Shown one piece after another: positions 26,686-34,792 of a DNA stretch of 55,237 nucleotides. The position numbers were made by a program, and so were the translations under genes. Source of the stretch: Caldithrix abyssi DSM 13497 (GTDB lineage Bacteria > Electryoneota > AABM5-125-24 > Hatepunaeales > Hatepunaeaceae); contig CAMBDS010000016.1 of assembly GCA_945865405.1 (NCBI GenBank), forward strand, positions 1-55,237. Direction: 5' to 3'. The notes under the pieces are model-generated. The model ran no database searches. It saw only the letters and a program-made list of their open reading frames with translations, and was not told the origin of the DNA. Position 1 is the first letter of the stretch; each line of letters begins with the position of its first letter.

Positions 26686-27141
26686 TCATTTAGAGCATCG
26701 GCACGCTGACTTGTTCAGATTGCCTCCGCAATTTGGGCATAGCCCCTGACAGTCCTCAGTGCAGAGATTCTTCATCGGAATCGAAAGGTGTAAGGTATCG
26801 CGAACTTCCGTTGAGACGTCGATGTATTCCTGAAATGGGCCAAAAGACCTTAAGTCGTCGCCGGGTTCTTCATCGGGAAATGGTGCGTCGCGTTGAACGA
26901 AAACAATTTCGCACGAGCCGTGGGCCTCTCGTTTGAAATCCTCACCGCATCGGTCACAAAAGAAGGATCCAGGGCCAATCGTTACGATTTCAAGAGCAAT
27001 TTTCCCAGTGCCTTTCTCGGCATTAACATGAACGCTGATAGGGGATTGGAAAGTTTTGGTATCGAGCCCAACAGTAAGAGGCTCGACAAATTCATCGATC
27101 TCGTTGTGACCTAATTGCAAACCTGTTGTACGAATTTTCAT
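26686..27141 (-). CDS. yceD: DUF177/YceD-family protein
   Basis: 151 residues from ATG 27141 (a TTG at 27150 would add three). DUF177 proteins are linked to 23S rRNA accumulation and are usually encoded before rpmF, as here. Visible: FFCDRCGEDF and a Cys-rich tail with CTEDCQGLCPNCGGNLN, a pattern of paired cysteines likely binding zinc. A good promoter lies so close that the transcript may start within about two bases of the ATG (leaderless). Confidence 0.9.
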   Translation of the reverse strand: MKIRTTGLQLGHNEIDEFVEPLTVGLDTKTFQSPISVHVNAEKGTGKIALEIVTIGPGSFFCDRCGEDFKREAHGSCEIVFVQRDAPFPDEEPGDDLRSFGPFQEYIDVSTEVRDTLHLSIPMKNLCTEDCQGLCPNCGGNLNKSACRCSK

Positions 27142-27149
27142 AACATGCA

Positions 27150-27179
27150 AATATAATAACCATCGACCTAAACAGTCAA
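27150..27179 (-). promoter_or_regulatory. Sigma70-like promoter for yceD-rpmF-plsX
   Basis: On the minus strand, -35 TTGACT (27179-27174), an 18-base spacer and -10 TATATT (27155-27150). The predicted transcription start is near 27143, only about two bases before ATG 27141, so a leaderless message is suggested. Confidence 0.6.
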
Positions 27180-27216
27180 GACTTTCAGTGCCTTCACCGG
27201 AGTGAGATGATTATAG

Positions 27217-27247
27217 GTGGAAAATTGAAGATCGATTGATTTTCCAC
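27217..27247. repeat. Inverted repeat between ksgA and yceD
   Basis: GTGGAAAAT (27217-27225) and ATTTTCCAC (27239-27247): 9-bp perfect arms with a 13-base centre. On the minus strand it falls between the ksgA stop and the yceD promoter, with no T-run after it. It could be an mRNA 3'-end hairpin or a regulator site. Confidence 0.45.
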
Positions 27248-27311
27248 ATCCGCATTGCAGACCAATCATATTTAATAGAAAACAGAGTATAAATTACGAT
27301 GATAATGTCAT

Positions 27312-28217
27312 TTACATATTGGCATCGGCATTTGATTCACTCAAGCTCTCGCCGGAAGCATGACTTATCGGCAGTCCCAATTTTATCAATTGATTTGTGA
27401 GCGAAACAAATTCAGCCAATTCGATCTGTTCAGGGCGACGGCTCCAGTCAAACGGGAGATCTTTCCAACCTTCGGGGAGATCATTGACGACCCTGAGAGA
27501 ATTGCTGAGGATCTTTCGGCGTTGGGCAAAACACCCGCGCACAATTCTTCTGAAAGTTGGATAGTCAACCGGTGGAAATTCACTGGGCTTATGAAATTTC
27601 AATCTGATAACTCCACCATCAACCTGAGGTTTTGGGAAAAAGTTCTCAGCAGGAATCGTGAAGAGGTATTCTGCTTCAGCGTGATATTTCGTAAGAATAG
27701 TTAGACCGCCATAGGACTTGTTGCCAGCTTTTGCGGTCAAGCGCTCGGCAACCTCCTTTTGCACAGTTACAACCATTTCAGAGAGGAATGGATTGGGAGA
27801 ATTACGGACTGCATCGAGTACACGAATGATGATTTGGCTGGCGATATTATAAGGCAGATTTCCGACCAGTGCATACGGCTCGTGCTCTTCCGCGAGCGCA
27901 GCCCAGTTGATTCGAAGCGCGTCGGCAACAATAAGCTGAAAGGTATCTTTTTGTCGATGGAATCTTTTCTTTAGAAGGGGGATCATCTCAGCATCAACTT
28001 CGATAGCCAGAACCTTATTGCCATGCAGAAACAGTTCCTGAGTCAAGGCTCCGTCACCGGGTCCTATCTCTACGGCAAGACGGTCTTTCGGCAGATATCT
28101 TGCGATCCTTGCGGCGGCGTCCCTGTCGCGCAGAAAGTGTTGTCCCAGCGCTTTCTTCAGATGGATGTTTGTCCGAAGAGGACGCATTAACTCGGCTGTT
28201 TCGTCAATTTGAGGCAC
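27312..28217 (-). CDS. ksgA: 16S rRNA dimethyladenosine transferase
   Basis: SAM-dependent enzyme (RsmA) that dimethylates two adjacent adenosines near the 16S 3' end; 301 residues. Motifs: KKALGQHFLRD at the N-terminus, VEIGPGDGALTQEL (SAM-binding) and NLPYNIASQI (catalytic NLPY). Start GTG 28217 overlaps the TAG of the preceding aminotransferase gene (TAGTG), so translation is probably coupled. Confidence 0.96.
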   Translation of the reverse strand: MPQIDETAELMRPLRTNIHLKKALGQHFLRDRDAAARIARYLPKDRLAVEIGPGDGALTQELFLHGNKVLAIEVDAEMIPLLKKRFHRQKDTFQLIVADALRINWAALAEEHEPYALVGNLPYNIASQIIIRVLDAVRNSPNPFLSEMVVTVQKEVAERLTAKAGNKSYGGLTILTKYHAEAEYLFTIPAENFFPKPQVDGGVIRLKFHKPSEFPPVDYPTFRRIVRGCFAQRRKILSNSLRVVNDLPEGWKDLPFDWSRRPEQIELAEFVSLTNQLIKLGLPISHASGESLSESNADANM

Positions 28218-29374
28218 TAAATGTCGGTTCCTATTTGTCTGATAATCTCGGCAGCAGCATCGATAGCACTATCCGGAGCCGTGACCGAGGCGCGTACCCA
28301 TCCAATTCCGCCTTCGCCGAAGCCGGATCCTGGTGTCAATAAGAGTCCGCTTTCGACTAACCTGTTAATGTACGGCACTTCGGTGACGCCAACTCGAAAC
28401 CATGAGTAGAAAGTTGCATCTGTTTCGAATACTTCAAACCCGGTTTCTTTGATCGCTGCTTCAAGTCGTTTTTTTCGTGAGTAATAAACTGCACGATTGG
28501 CAGTCAATTCCGGTGGTGGCGTAGTTCCGTCATATCGATCAAGGATGGTTTGCAAGGCACGCTGAAAGGGGAGGGGAGCCCCAGAATCCATCTCTTCTTT
28601 TACTCTGACCAGAGCCGAGATACGGCTCGGATCGCCAACTGCAAAGCCGATACGATATCCTGTAGCATTTGCCATCTTGGAAAGAGAGTGAAATTCCACT
28701 GCGTTCGGAGTAAATTCAAGTAACGACCGACTCGGCGCACCAAAGGTCATTTCACTGTAAGCCATGTCATAGGCTACACTTGTGTCGGGGTTGTCGTCGG
28801 TAAATTTCCCCAATTCCATTAAGAAGCTATCCGGGGCGGATGCTCCAGTCGGGTTATTGGGGTAATTGATGAAAAGTAATCTTGCGCCTTTGGCGGGCTT
28901 GATGTCTGGAAGGAACCCATTTTGTGGGTCAAGCGGAAGCTTAAGTGGGTTTGCATCAAGCATGAATGTGCCTGCACGACGAAAGACTGGGTAGCATGGA
29001 TCCGGGAAAGCAACGGTTTCACCAGGATTGACAATTGCTCGAGCAAATTGCGACAGAGCTTCCTTACCACCGATAGAGATGCAGATCTGTGTCTTTGGAT
29101 CGACCGAGACACCAAACCTTCCTTTGAACCAACGGGCGACAGATTCACGAACTTCCGGGTTACCGCGGCTGGAGGGATAAACATGAGCAGCGGGATCGTC
29201 CAGCGATGCTTTTATTGCATCAACGACAAATTGTGGTGGCGGTAAGTCCGGGTCGCCTATGGAGAGATCGTGCAGGACTCCTCCGCTGGCTCGAATGGAG
29301 GAGGCTTTACGTTCGAGTTCGGCGAAAGGGTAGGCGGGAAGATTGAGCCGGTTAGCAGGCTTGAAGATTGACAT
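28217..29374 (-). CDS. dapL: Class I aminotransferase, probable LL-diaminopimelate aminotransferase
   Basis: 385 residues, PLP-dependent. Motifs: SIGDPDLPPPQFV near the N-terminus, FINYPNNPTGA and SLSKMANATGYRIGFAVG with the Schiff-base lysine (about 230). The last motif closely resembles SLSKxxNMTGWRIGFAVG of DapL, which converts tetrahydrodipicolinate directly to LL-diaminopimelate. The gene lies between dapF and ksgA, 7 bases after dapF; the dapF neighbour supports the lysine/peptidoglycan role. Aspartate aminotransferases share the fold, so the assignment is probable rather than certain. Confidence 0.82.
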   Translation of the reverse strand: MSIFKPANRLNLPAYPFAELERKASSIRASGGVLHDLSIGDPDLPPPQFVVDAIKASLDDPAAHVYPSSRGNPEVRESVARWFKGRFGVSVDPKTQICISIGGKEALSQFARAIVNPGETVAFPDPCYPVFRRAGTFMLDANPLKLPLDPQNGFLPDIKPAKGARLLFINYPNNPTGASAPDSFLMELGKFTDDNPDTSVAYDMAYSEMTFGAPSRSLLEFTPNAVEFHSLSKMANATGYRIGFAVGDPSRISALVRVKEEMDSGAPLPFQRALQTILDRYDGTTPPPELTANRAVYYSRKKRLEAAIKETGFEVFETDATFYSWFRVGVTEVPYINRLVESGLLLTPGSGFGEGGIGWVRASVTAPDSAIDAAAEIIRQIGTDI

Positions 29375-29381
29375 TTGGAAA

Positions 29382-30254
29382 CTATTTTAATCCTATGTTT
29401 TTCAATGGAATGGTACCGTTGAAGACAAAATCTGCACCCCCAACGACATGAACACGACCAAAGTCGGCGTCGACCTCTACCGATAGCTCACCCCCCGGCA
29501 TACGGACTCGGATAGGGTGACCAGCCATCAGTCTGCCAGCTTTGACACCTGCGCAGACGGTTGCAGTCGCCCCTGAACCACAAGCCAAGGTAGGACCGAC
29601 ACCCCTTTCCCAGACAGTCATTTCGACGAGTGAAGAAGTACGGACAGAGGCAAGCTCAAAGTTGGTAGCGCGAGGGAAATGGTGCGATTTTTCAACTTCG
29701 CCTCCGATGCGACGCGATTCCGCGTCAAGTTCACTCAGCATAGCGCTTTCGCGCCAGACGACAAAATGAGGGTTGCCGATGGAAAGTGCCGTTCCGATTA
29801 AAGAACCGAAGGAGAATGCCAGACGACCTTCGATAAGTTCTCGATCTGATTCGACCGGGACTTGTGTCGGTTCAAATTTAGGACCATCGAGTTCGATAGT
29901 AGCTTGTCCCGACAGGGAGCTGACTCGAGCGGTTACTGGCCCGGTTGGACTCTCGATAATGAATGTTTCGTCAGCCTTCACGCGACCCGACCTTAGGGCG
30001 TGCAACGCTACACAACGCAGACCGTTGAAGCAGGTTTCGGCGAAACTACCGTCAGCATTGTAATACATCATTTTAAGGGTGGCACCAGTTTCGGACGGGA
30101 GGATCAGCAGTATGCCGTCGGCTCCAATTCCCAGGCGTCTGTTGCAAATGGATTGAATGACTGCGGGGTTGGCAGGTGCTAAGAATTGCGCATGTTCGTG
30201 GTCGAACAAGACAAAGTCGTTGCCGAGACCTTGATATTTTTCAAATGAAATCAC
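29382..30254 (-). CDS. dapF: Diaminopimelate epimerase
   Basis: Converts LL- to meso-diaminopimelate; 290 residues. Both catalytic cysteines are present: ETCFNGLRC (family form CGNGxRC; here Phe replaces the first Gly) and ERGVGPTLACGSGATAT. The N-terminus FEKYQGLGNDFVLFD is typical. Start GTG 30254. First gene of the minus-strand run dapF-dapL-ksgA. Confidence 0.96.
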   Translation of the reverse strand: MISFEKYQGLGNDFVLFDHEHAQFLAPANPAVIQSICNRRLGIGADGILLILPSETGATLKMMYYNADGSFAETCFNGLRCVALHALRSGRVKADETFIIESPTGPVTARVSSLSGQATIELDGPKFEPTQVPVESDRELIEGRLAFSFGSLIGTALSIGNPHFVVWRESAMLSELDAESRRIGGEVEKSHHFPRATNFELASVRTSSLVEMTVWERGVGPTLACGSGATATVCAGVKAGRLMAGHPIRVRMPGGELSVEVDADFGRVHVVGGADFVFNGTIPLKNIGLK

Positions 30255-30429
30255 TGATTTGACTCGTATATTCTTATAGGGAATATTGTTATCAGGTTAA
30301 TTTGTCTTCCACAATACCGATTCGATGCAGAAAACTGCGTTGCGACATCGATAGACATGACCAAAATACCTTTTAGGCAGTTAATTGTAAAGTTAGAGCA
30401 AATTTAATTTCAGTTTTTTTAACATTCTC
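30255..30429. other. Divergent intergenic region, left part
   Basis: AT-rich spacer upstream of dapF (minus) and of the leader of the exported protein gene (plus). A possible dapF promoter is TTAACC, 16 bases, TATAAG on the minus strand, but it is weak. Apart from this I see no gene or RNA. Confidence 0.45.
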
Positions 30430-30458
30430 TTGCATTTTGAGTTGAGATGCTCTATAAT
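30430..30458 (+). promoter_or_regulatory. Sigma70-like promoter for the thioredoxin-fold exported protein
   Basis: TTGCAT (30430-30435), a 17-base spacer and a consensus TATAAT (30453-30458). Expected start about 30465, giving a leader of roughly 150 bases before ATG 30616. Confidence 0.75.
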
Positions 30459-30545
30459 ATTACATTAACCAATCGAAGAGATGCTCGGTTCCAGTTTGCT
30501 TGGCTTGGAAAAAGCCAGACGACTGATTTCCGACATGAATTTTAG

Positions 30546-30598
30546 CAATTGTGGCTCAAAAAGCCATAACAATTGACCGTGATTACGGTCCTGAGCCA
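30546..30598 (+). promoter_or_regulatory. Leader with mutually exclusive hairpins
   Basis: Hairpin A: CAATTG-T-GGCT (30546-30556) pairs with AGCCA plus CAATTG (30562-30575) with a 3-base bulge and a 5-base loop. Hairpin B: TGGCTCA (30552-30558) pairs with TGAGCCA (30592-30598), enclosing a third hairpin GACCGT-GATT-ACGGTC (30575-30590). A and B share bases and cannot coexist. The Shine-Dalgarno AAGGAG (30602-30607) begins 4 bases after B. It matches no riboswitch class I recognise; a translational switch is possible. Confidence 0.5.
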
Positions 30599-30615
30599 TA
30601 CAAGGAGCGCTTAGA

Positions 30616-32712
30616 ATGCATTGGAATAACTTTCGGACGAATACGATTAACTCCCGGTACATGATTACATCTATCTCTGCTTTACTCGTGATTATCGGAT
30701 TGATCGGCAGCGCGGATGCTTTCCCGCGCAAACCGCTGTTCGAAGACTTTACTTCGACAACCTGCCCGCCATGTGCGGCGTTAGCCCCTGCTCAGGCGGC
30801 GGCTTTGGCGCAACTCGAAGAGAATGATGAAGTTGTACCGATTGCCTACCACATGAATTGGCCGGCTCCCGGCAACGACCCTTGGTACCACGACAATGCG
30901 ACCGATAATAACGGCAAGCGTGGATACTACGGTGTCAACGGAGTACCTACACTCTATTTGGACGGTGCTGTCACCAACGCCCGCTCAACGGCTCAAATAA
31001 TCGATGCAGTTCGGGCGCGTGCGAGGACGGCTTCGCCGCTTGATATTACTTTAACTGGTAGAATCATCGGCGGAGAATTGGTCACCAACATTGTAGTTGA
31101 GTCTGACCGTGCCGTTAACAATGTTCGACTCTATATTGGCATGAATGAGCTTTACTTCCGATACGACGCTTACGCAGAGTGGTGGGACCATTACGATGCA
31201 ATGGTCGAAATGGTTCCGGATTATAACGGTACAGCGATCAGCGTTACTCCCAACGAACCGTATCAGCATGAATTCCGACAGAGTATGCAAGGATTGGGCT
31301 GGCATGAACTCGATATGGAGAATCTCAAGATTGTCGCATGGGTTCAGGAAGCCAACCATAACGTTCTGCAGGCCGCAAGTTTCCGACTTGGCATAGACTC
31401 ACCAGCAATTGAAATCGTTGACTGGATGATTACTGATGATGTCGAAGGCGATGGTGATACTCGAGCTGAACCAGGTGAAACGGCTCACTTTGTCTTCAGT
31501 ATGCATAACGCTGAGAACTATCTTCCCGCAGAGTCGGTTGATGCAACATTGACATCACACGATGCTGATGTAGAAGTCGTTTCGGCTGAATTCCATATGG
31601 ATGTTTTTGAGAATGGTGCTGAAGCTGACAACAGTAACTCGCCTTTCCGTATTATGGTCGCGGATGACTTTGTTCCCCATCCCGTCACTTTTACTTTGAG
31701 CATCACGGCAACTCCAGGTGATTTCATGGTCGAACAAGAAGTGACGTTTATGGTGGGTTGGCCGCCGTTCCTTTTGGTTGATGCGGCAAACAACCAGAAT
31801 GCCGGTGATCATCTTCGTGAAGCATTTGGTCGCTCGACGGTGCCTTGGTACGACACATGGGACCGCAACGTTGACGGTCCTATGATGGATGAAGAGTTAA
31901 TCGAACAATACGACGTCGTTCTTTGGCACACTTTCAATAGCCAGAATGATGCCATTATCGAGTACGAAGCGGATCTATTGACCCAGTATCTTGATAATGG
32001 CGGAACTCTCGTTATGTCAAGTGCCTACCTTCCGGGTCAGCTTGGCAATCATAGATTGCTGACCGAGTATCTCGGAGCAACTGTCGATCAGGCGAACGCC
32101 GGTGGTTCAGTTAACTTTGTAAAAGGTATCGACGGGGATCGTGATTTCGCCGGGACGAACCTTTTCCTCGGTGGACCTATCGGTTTTCCAACTGCAAGGA
32201 TGAGTTTCAGAGTTAGTGAAGATGCAGAAGCAGTTCTTCGTTACGAAGACGCAGGACATGCCAACCGAGGCGTTGCTGCGATCAAGCATGAGGCTGGTTC
32301 CTATCGTACTTTATTGCTTGGCTTCCCGATGGAGACAGTTTGCGGTACAACCCGTACCGACTCGCTGATTTTCTTCACATCCCGCATCTGGGATTGGGTA
32401 GAAAACGGTCCGGTTTCTGTTTCTGACGACGAGATCGCCCCGGCTCATTTCGCTCTTGATCCGGCTTATCCGAACCCTTTCAATGCACAAACGATGATCA
32501 ATTACAGTCTTGCAACCAATGGAACCGCGTCGCTGAAGTTATTCGACATCGCGGGCCGTGAAGTAGCCGTCCTCTTTGCAGGAGAAGCTAAAGCAGGCCA
32601 CCACACTGCTTCGCTCAACGCTGAGAAAATGGGGCTGGAGTCGGGTATTTACTATATTCGCTTCGAGGCATCGGGAGAGAAAGCTGTTTCACAGATAGTC
32701 TATCTGAAGTAG
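30616..32712 (+). CDS. Exported thioredoxin-fold protein with C-terminal sorting domain
   Basis: 698 residues. Start ATG 30616 has AAGGAG 8 bases upstream. A signal peptide (hydrophobic core about 16-34, ending SADAFPRK) leads to an Omp28/thioredoxin-like domain with the redox motif CPPC (FEDFTSTTCPPCAALAPAQ, about residue 50). A beta-sandwich region comes next, then an alpha/beta domain (about 400-590; FLLVDAANNQ, YDVVLWHTFNS, GGTLVMSSAYLPG) like class I amidotransferase-fold domains without an obvious catalytic triad, and a C-terminal type IX sorting domain (AYPNPFNAQTMINYSL through GIYYIRFEASG). Probably surface-attached or secreted; a redox role is inferred from CPPC. Confidence 0.8.
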   Translation: MHWNNFRTNTINSRYMITSISALLVIIGLIGSADAFPRKPLFEDFTSTTCPPCAALAPAQAAALAQLEENDEVVPIAYHMNWPAPGNDPWYHDNATDNNGKRGYYGVNGVPTLYLDGAVTNARSTAQIIDAVRARARTASPLDITLTGRIIGGELVTNIVVESDRAVNNVRLYIGMNELYFRYDAYAEWWDHYDAMVEMVPDYNGTAISVTPNEPYQHEFRQSMQGLGWHELDMENLKIVAWVQEANHNVLQAASFRLGIDSPAIEIVDWMITDDVEGDGDTRAEPGETAHFVFSMHNAENYLPAESVDATLTSHDADVEVVSAEFHMDVFENGAEADNSNSPFRIMVADDFVPHPVTFTLSITATPGDFMVEQEVTFMVGWPPFLLVDAANNQNAGDHLREAFGRSTVPWYDTWDRNVDGPMMDEELIEQYDVVLWHTFNSQNDAIIEYEADLLTQYLDNGGTLVMSSAYLPGQLGNHRLLTEYLGATVDQANAGGSVNFVKGIDGDRDFAGTNLFLGGPIGFPTARMSFRVSEDAEAVLRYEDAGHANRGVAAIKHEAGSYRTLLLGFPMETVCGTTRTDSLIFFTSRIWDWVENGPVSVSDDEIAPAHFALDPAYPNPFNAQTMINYSLATNGTASLKLFDIAGREVAVLFAGEAKAGHHTASLNAEKMGLESGIYYIRFEASGEKAVSQIVYLK

Positions 32713-32748
32713 GCCCTACACAACTTCCGAATAGCGCTTTGCTACACG

Positions 32749-32781
32749 AAGGAGCCCGTCATCTGACGGGCTCCTTGCAGT
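32749..32781 (+). terminator. Intrinsic terminator after the thioredoxin-fold gene
   Basis: AAGGAGCCCGTCA (32749-32761) pairs perfectly with TGACGGGCTCCTT (32764-32776) over 13 bp, with a 2-base loop, followed by GCAG and TTTTT. Confidence 0.75.
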
Positions 32782-32837
32782 TTTTGGAAGAATCTATGAT
32801 TAGATATGAGGAGGTATAGTCTGTTTGGAAGAATACC

Positions 32838-32866
32838 TTGATTTCCATATCGATAAATCGTAAATT
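32838..32866 (+). promoter_or_regulatory. Promoter of the riboflavin operon
   Basis: TTGATT (32838-32843), a 17-base spacer and TAAATT (32861-32866). The predicted start, about 32873, coincides with the first paired base of the FMN riboswitch, which supports the call. Confidence 0.65.
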
Positions 32867-32872
32867 ACGTTC

Positions 32873-32989
32873 GTCTTCGGGGAGCGGTGAAATTCCCTAC
32901 CGGCGGTTAAAGCCCGCGACTCTCACTTAATGTGGGACTGAGCCGGATCGTTTCCGGCGCCGACGGTTAAAGTCCGGATGGAAGAAGAC
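32873..32989 (+). promoter_or_regulatory. FMN riboswitch (RFN element)
   Basis: All conserved RFN blocks are present in order: CTTCGGGGAGCGGTGAAATT, CCCTACCGGCGGTTAAAGCC, CGCGA, an optional stem, AGCCGGAT, TTCCGGCGCCGACGG, TTAAAGTCCGGATGGAAGAAG. P1 closes as GTCTTC (32873-32878) with GAAGAC (32984-32989). It binds FMN and represses the downstream rib operon, here through the intrinsic terminator at 33028-33059. Confidence 0.97.
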
Positions 32990-33027
32990 TGTATCAGAGA
33001 GAACTCTCTCCCTGCAGTCCAATCTAT

Positions 33028-33059
33028 ACCCGATGTATGCATCGGGTTTTCTATTTTTG
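33028..33059 (+). terminator. Riboswitch-controlled terminator before ribD
   Basis: CCCGATG (33029-33035) pairs with CATCGGG (33040-33046) around a 4-base loop, followed by TTTTCTATTTTT. Its place between the RFN aptamer and ribD indicates control by transcription attenuation. The ribosome binding region of ribD overlaps the end of the T-run. Confidence 0.85.
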
Positions 33060-33064
33060 GGAAA

Positions 33065-34156
33065 ATGGACAGTAATCGATTCATAAAACGAGCTTTTCAG
33101 CTTGCCTTACGTGGAAGGGGTGCCGTATCTCCCAATCCCCGCGTAGGTGCTGTGGTTGTCCGTGCTGACGGCAAAGTATTGGCTGAAGGCTGGCACCGTC
33201 GATATCGATCTGCTCATGCTGAGGTCGATGCACTTTCGTCTCTCCCGGAAGGGGCTGCCAAAGGCGCATCGCTTTTCGTGACACTGGAGCCGTGCGCACA
33301 CCATCACCATACGCCGCCTTGCACCGATGCCATAATCGACGCTGGAATCAAAAGAGTTTTTTCCGTGACGCGCGATCCCTATTCAAAGGTAAACGGACGT
33401 GGCTTTGAGGCATTAGTTAAGGCTGGTATAGAAGTTCAGATGGTTGGAGACCCCCGGGTCGCAAGGGAAATCAATCGAGGTTTTTTTTGTAGCGTGGAGC
33501 AGGGAAGAGCCTGGTGCGAGGCGAAGATTGCGTTGAGCATCGATGGCAAAATTGCAGACGTCAACGGAGTCTCGAAATGGATTTCGGGTGAAAAGTCGCG
33601 CAAACTGGCGCATAAACTTCGAGCGGATCTCGATGCGGTACTCGTTGGCGGAGGCACAGTCGCGGTTGATGACCCTGAATTGACGGTTCGCATGGTCAAG
33701 GGTCCGAACCCGGTGCGGTTGATATTAAGCACTTCGAAGGGTATCCCAACGTCATCCAAGTTAGCGGAATCAGCCGCTGGCATCCGGACAATCTTACTAA
33801 GCACCAAACCTGTTCAGACACCTCCAAACATCGAACTTGTTGTACTGCCAGAAAACGAAATTAATCGGATCGACCCTCTCGACGTTCTGCAGAAATTGCC
33901 TTCCTTAGGCATATTGTCGGTATTGGTCGAGGGTGGCGCTGAAGTACTTTCATCGTTCATGGAGGCGGGTGTCGTCGATCGAATCACGGTTGCCTACTCG
34001 CCATCGGTCATTGGCAAAGGAAAATCTCCATTCGAAAAATTTCAACCAATATCGTGGTTTGAGCGTCCTTATTATCATGTTGAGTCGGTGCGTCGCGAAG
34101 GCGAGGACGTGATTGTCCGTTATGGAAGGGGGGAAGCGCCATCTTTACAGGCTTGA
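33065..34156 (+). CDS. ribD: Bifunctional riboflavin biosynthesis deaminase/reductase
   Basis: 363 residues from ATG 33065; the frame runs back into the riboswitch (to 32978), but that part is untranslated leader. N-terminal deaminase: SAHAEVDAL (Zn His and catalytic Glu) and LEPCAHHHHTPPCTDAII (Zn Cys pair). C-terminal reductase (about 145-360): ISGEKSRKLAHKLRADLDAV, VGGGTVAVDDPELTVR and VEGGAEVLSSF. It converts the pyrimidinone intermediate through deamination then ribosyl reduction. First gene of ribD-ribE-ribBA-ribH; the stop overlaps ribE. Confidence 0.96.
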   Translation: MDSNRFIKRAFQLALRGRGAVSPNPRVGAVVVRADGKVLAEGWHRRYRSAHAEVDALSSLPEGAAKGASLFVTLEPCAHHHHTPPCTDAIIDAGIKRVFSVTRDPYSKVNGRGFEALVKAGIEVQMVGDPRVAREINRGFFCSVEQGRAWCEAKIALSIDGKIADVNGVSKWISGEKSRKLAHKLRADLDAVLVGGGTVAVDDPELTVRMVKGPNPVRLILSTSKGIPTSSKLAESAAGIRTILLSTKPVQTPPNIELVVLPENEINRIDPLDVLQKLPSLGILSVLVEGGAEVLSSFMEAGVVDRITVAYSPSVIGKGKSPFEKFQPISWFERPYYHVESVRREGEDVIVRYGRGEAPSLQA

Positions 34157-34791
34157 TCGAAGAAATTGGCAAGGTTGCGAGGGTTGGGCATCGAAACGGA
34201 AATTCCCTTATCACAATTGCCGCGAAACAAGTACTTAAAGGATTAAGGCATGGTGACAGCATTGCGATCGATGGGGTCTGCCTCACTGTAGTTTCCTTCG
34301 ATGCGAACAGTGTTTCAGTCGAAGCAACATCGCATACGCTCGCTCAAAGTACTCTTAACGAGGTAGAAACGGGCAGACACGTTAATCTGGAACTTGCTCT
34401 TAAGCTTGGTGACCGTCTTGGCGGACACATAGTTCAGGGGCATGTCGATGGAGTCGGCAGGGTGTCACGAATACAGTACAAGGCTGGCTCTACCGAAGTA
34501 TCGATAGAACTTGACAGGAAGTTGCTCGCGTTAATGGCACCGAACGGTTCAGTCGCAGTGAATGGCGTGAGCCTGACCATCACGGAAAAAAGCAATCGCG
34601 GTATCAAGTTAGTGATCATTCCGTCAACTCTCGAAATGACAACTTTTGGCGAAATGAAGCCGGGCAACCGGGTCAATATAGAAAGTGATCTTATTATTCG
34701 CTGGATGGCTGACCGATACGGCACCAGCAGCAATTTTTCCCCTGACGAGAACGACATTTCGGACAGTGGGAGATTCCATCTGGAGGATTAG
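34141..34791 (+). CDS. ribE: Riboflavin synthase alpha subunit
   Basis: Dismutates two lumazines to riboflavin. Two homologous lumazine-binding barrels (HGDSIAIDGVCLTVV, GGHIVQGHVDGVG, then NGSVAVNGVSLTIT). The family's invariant N-terminus MFTGLIEE is encoded as ATC TTT ACA GGC TTG ATC GAA: the only codon at the Met position is ATC (34141), seven bases after GGGGGG in AAGGGGGGAAG. No ATG, GTG or TTG precedes it in frame back to a TGA at 34081. The next possible start, TTG 34153, would remove F2-T3-G4, residues of the active-site N-terminus. Initiation at AUC is inferred; length then 216. The gene overlaps the end of ribD by 16 bases. Confidence 0.95.
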   Translation: MFTGLIEEIGKVARVGHRNGNSLITIAAKQVLKGLRHGDSIAIDGVCLTVVSFDANSVSVEATSHTLAQSTLNEVETGRHVNLELALKLGDRLGGHIVQGHVDGVGRVSRIQYKAGSTEVSIELDRKLLALMAPNGSVAVNGVSLTITEKSNRGIKLVIIPSTLEMTTFGEMKPGNRVNIESDLIIRWMADRYGTSSNFSPDENDISDSGRFHLED

Positions 34792-34792
34792 G

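Noticed and set aside
32978..33064. Upstream extension of ribD starting inside the riboswitch
   Set aside because: It overlaps the RFN aptamer P1 strand and the terminator; the RibD homology begins at the ATG at 33065.
34685..34792. Longer ribBA frame beginning inside ribE
   Set aside because: The extra residues lie in the other frame of ribE, and a GGAGG is placed for TTG 34793, which gives the family N-terminus.
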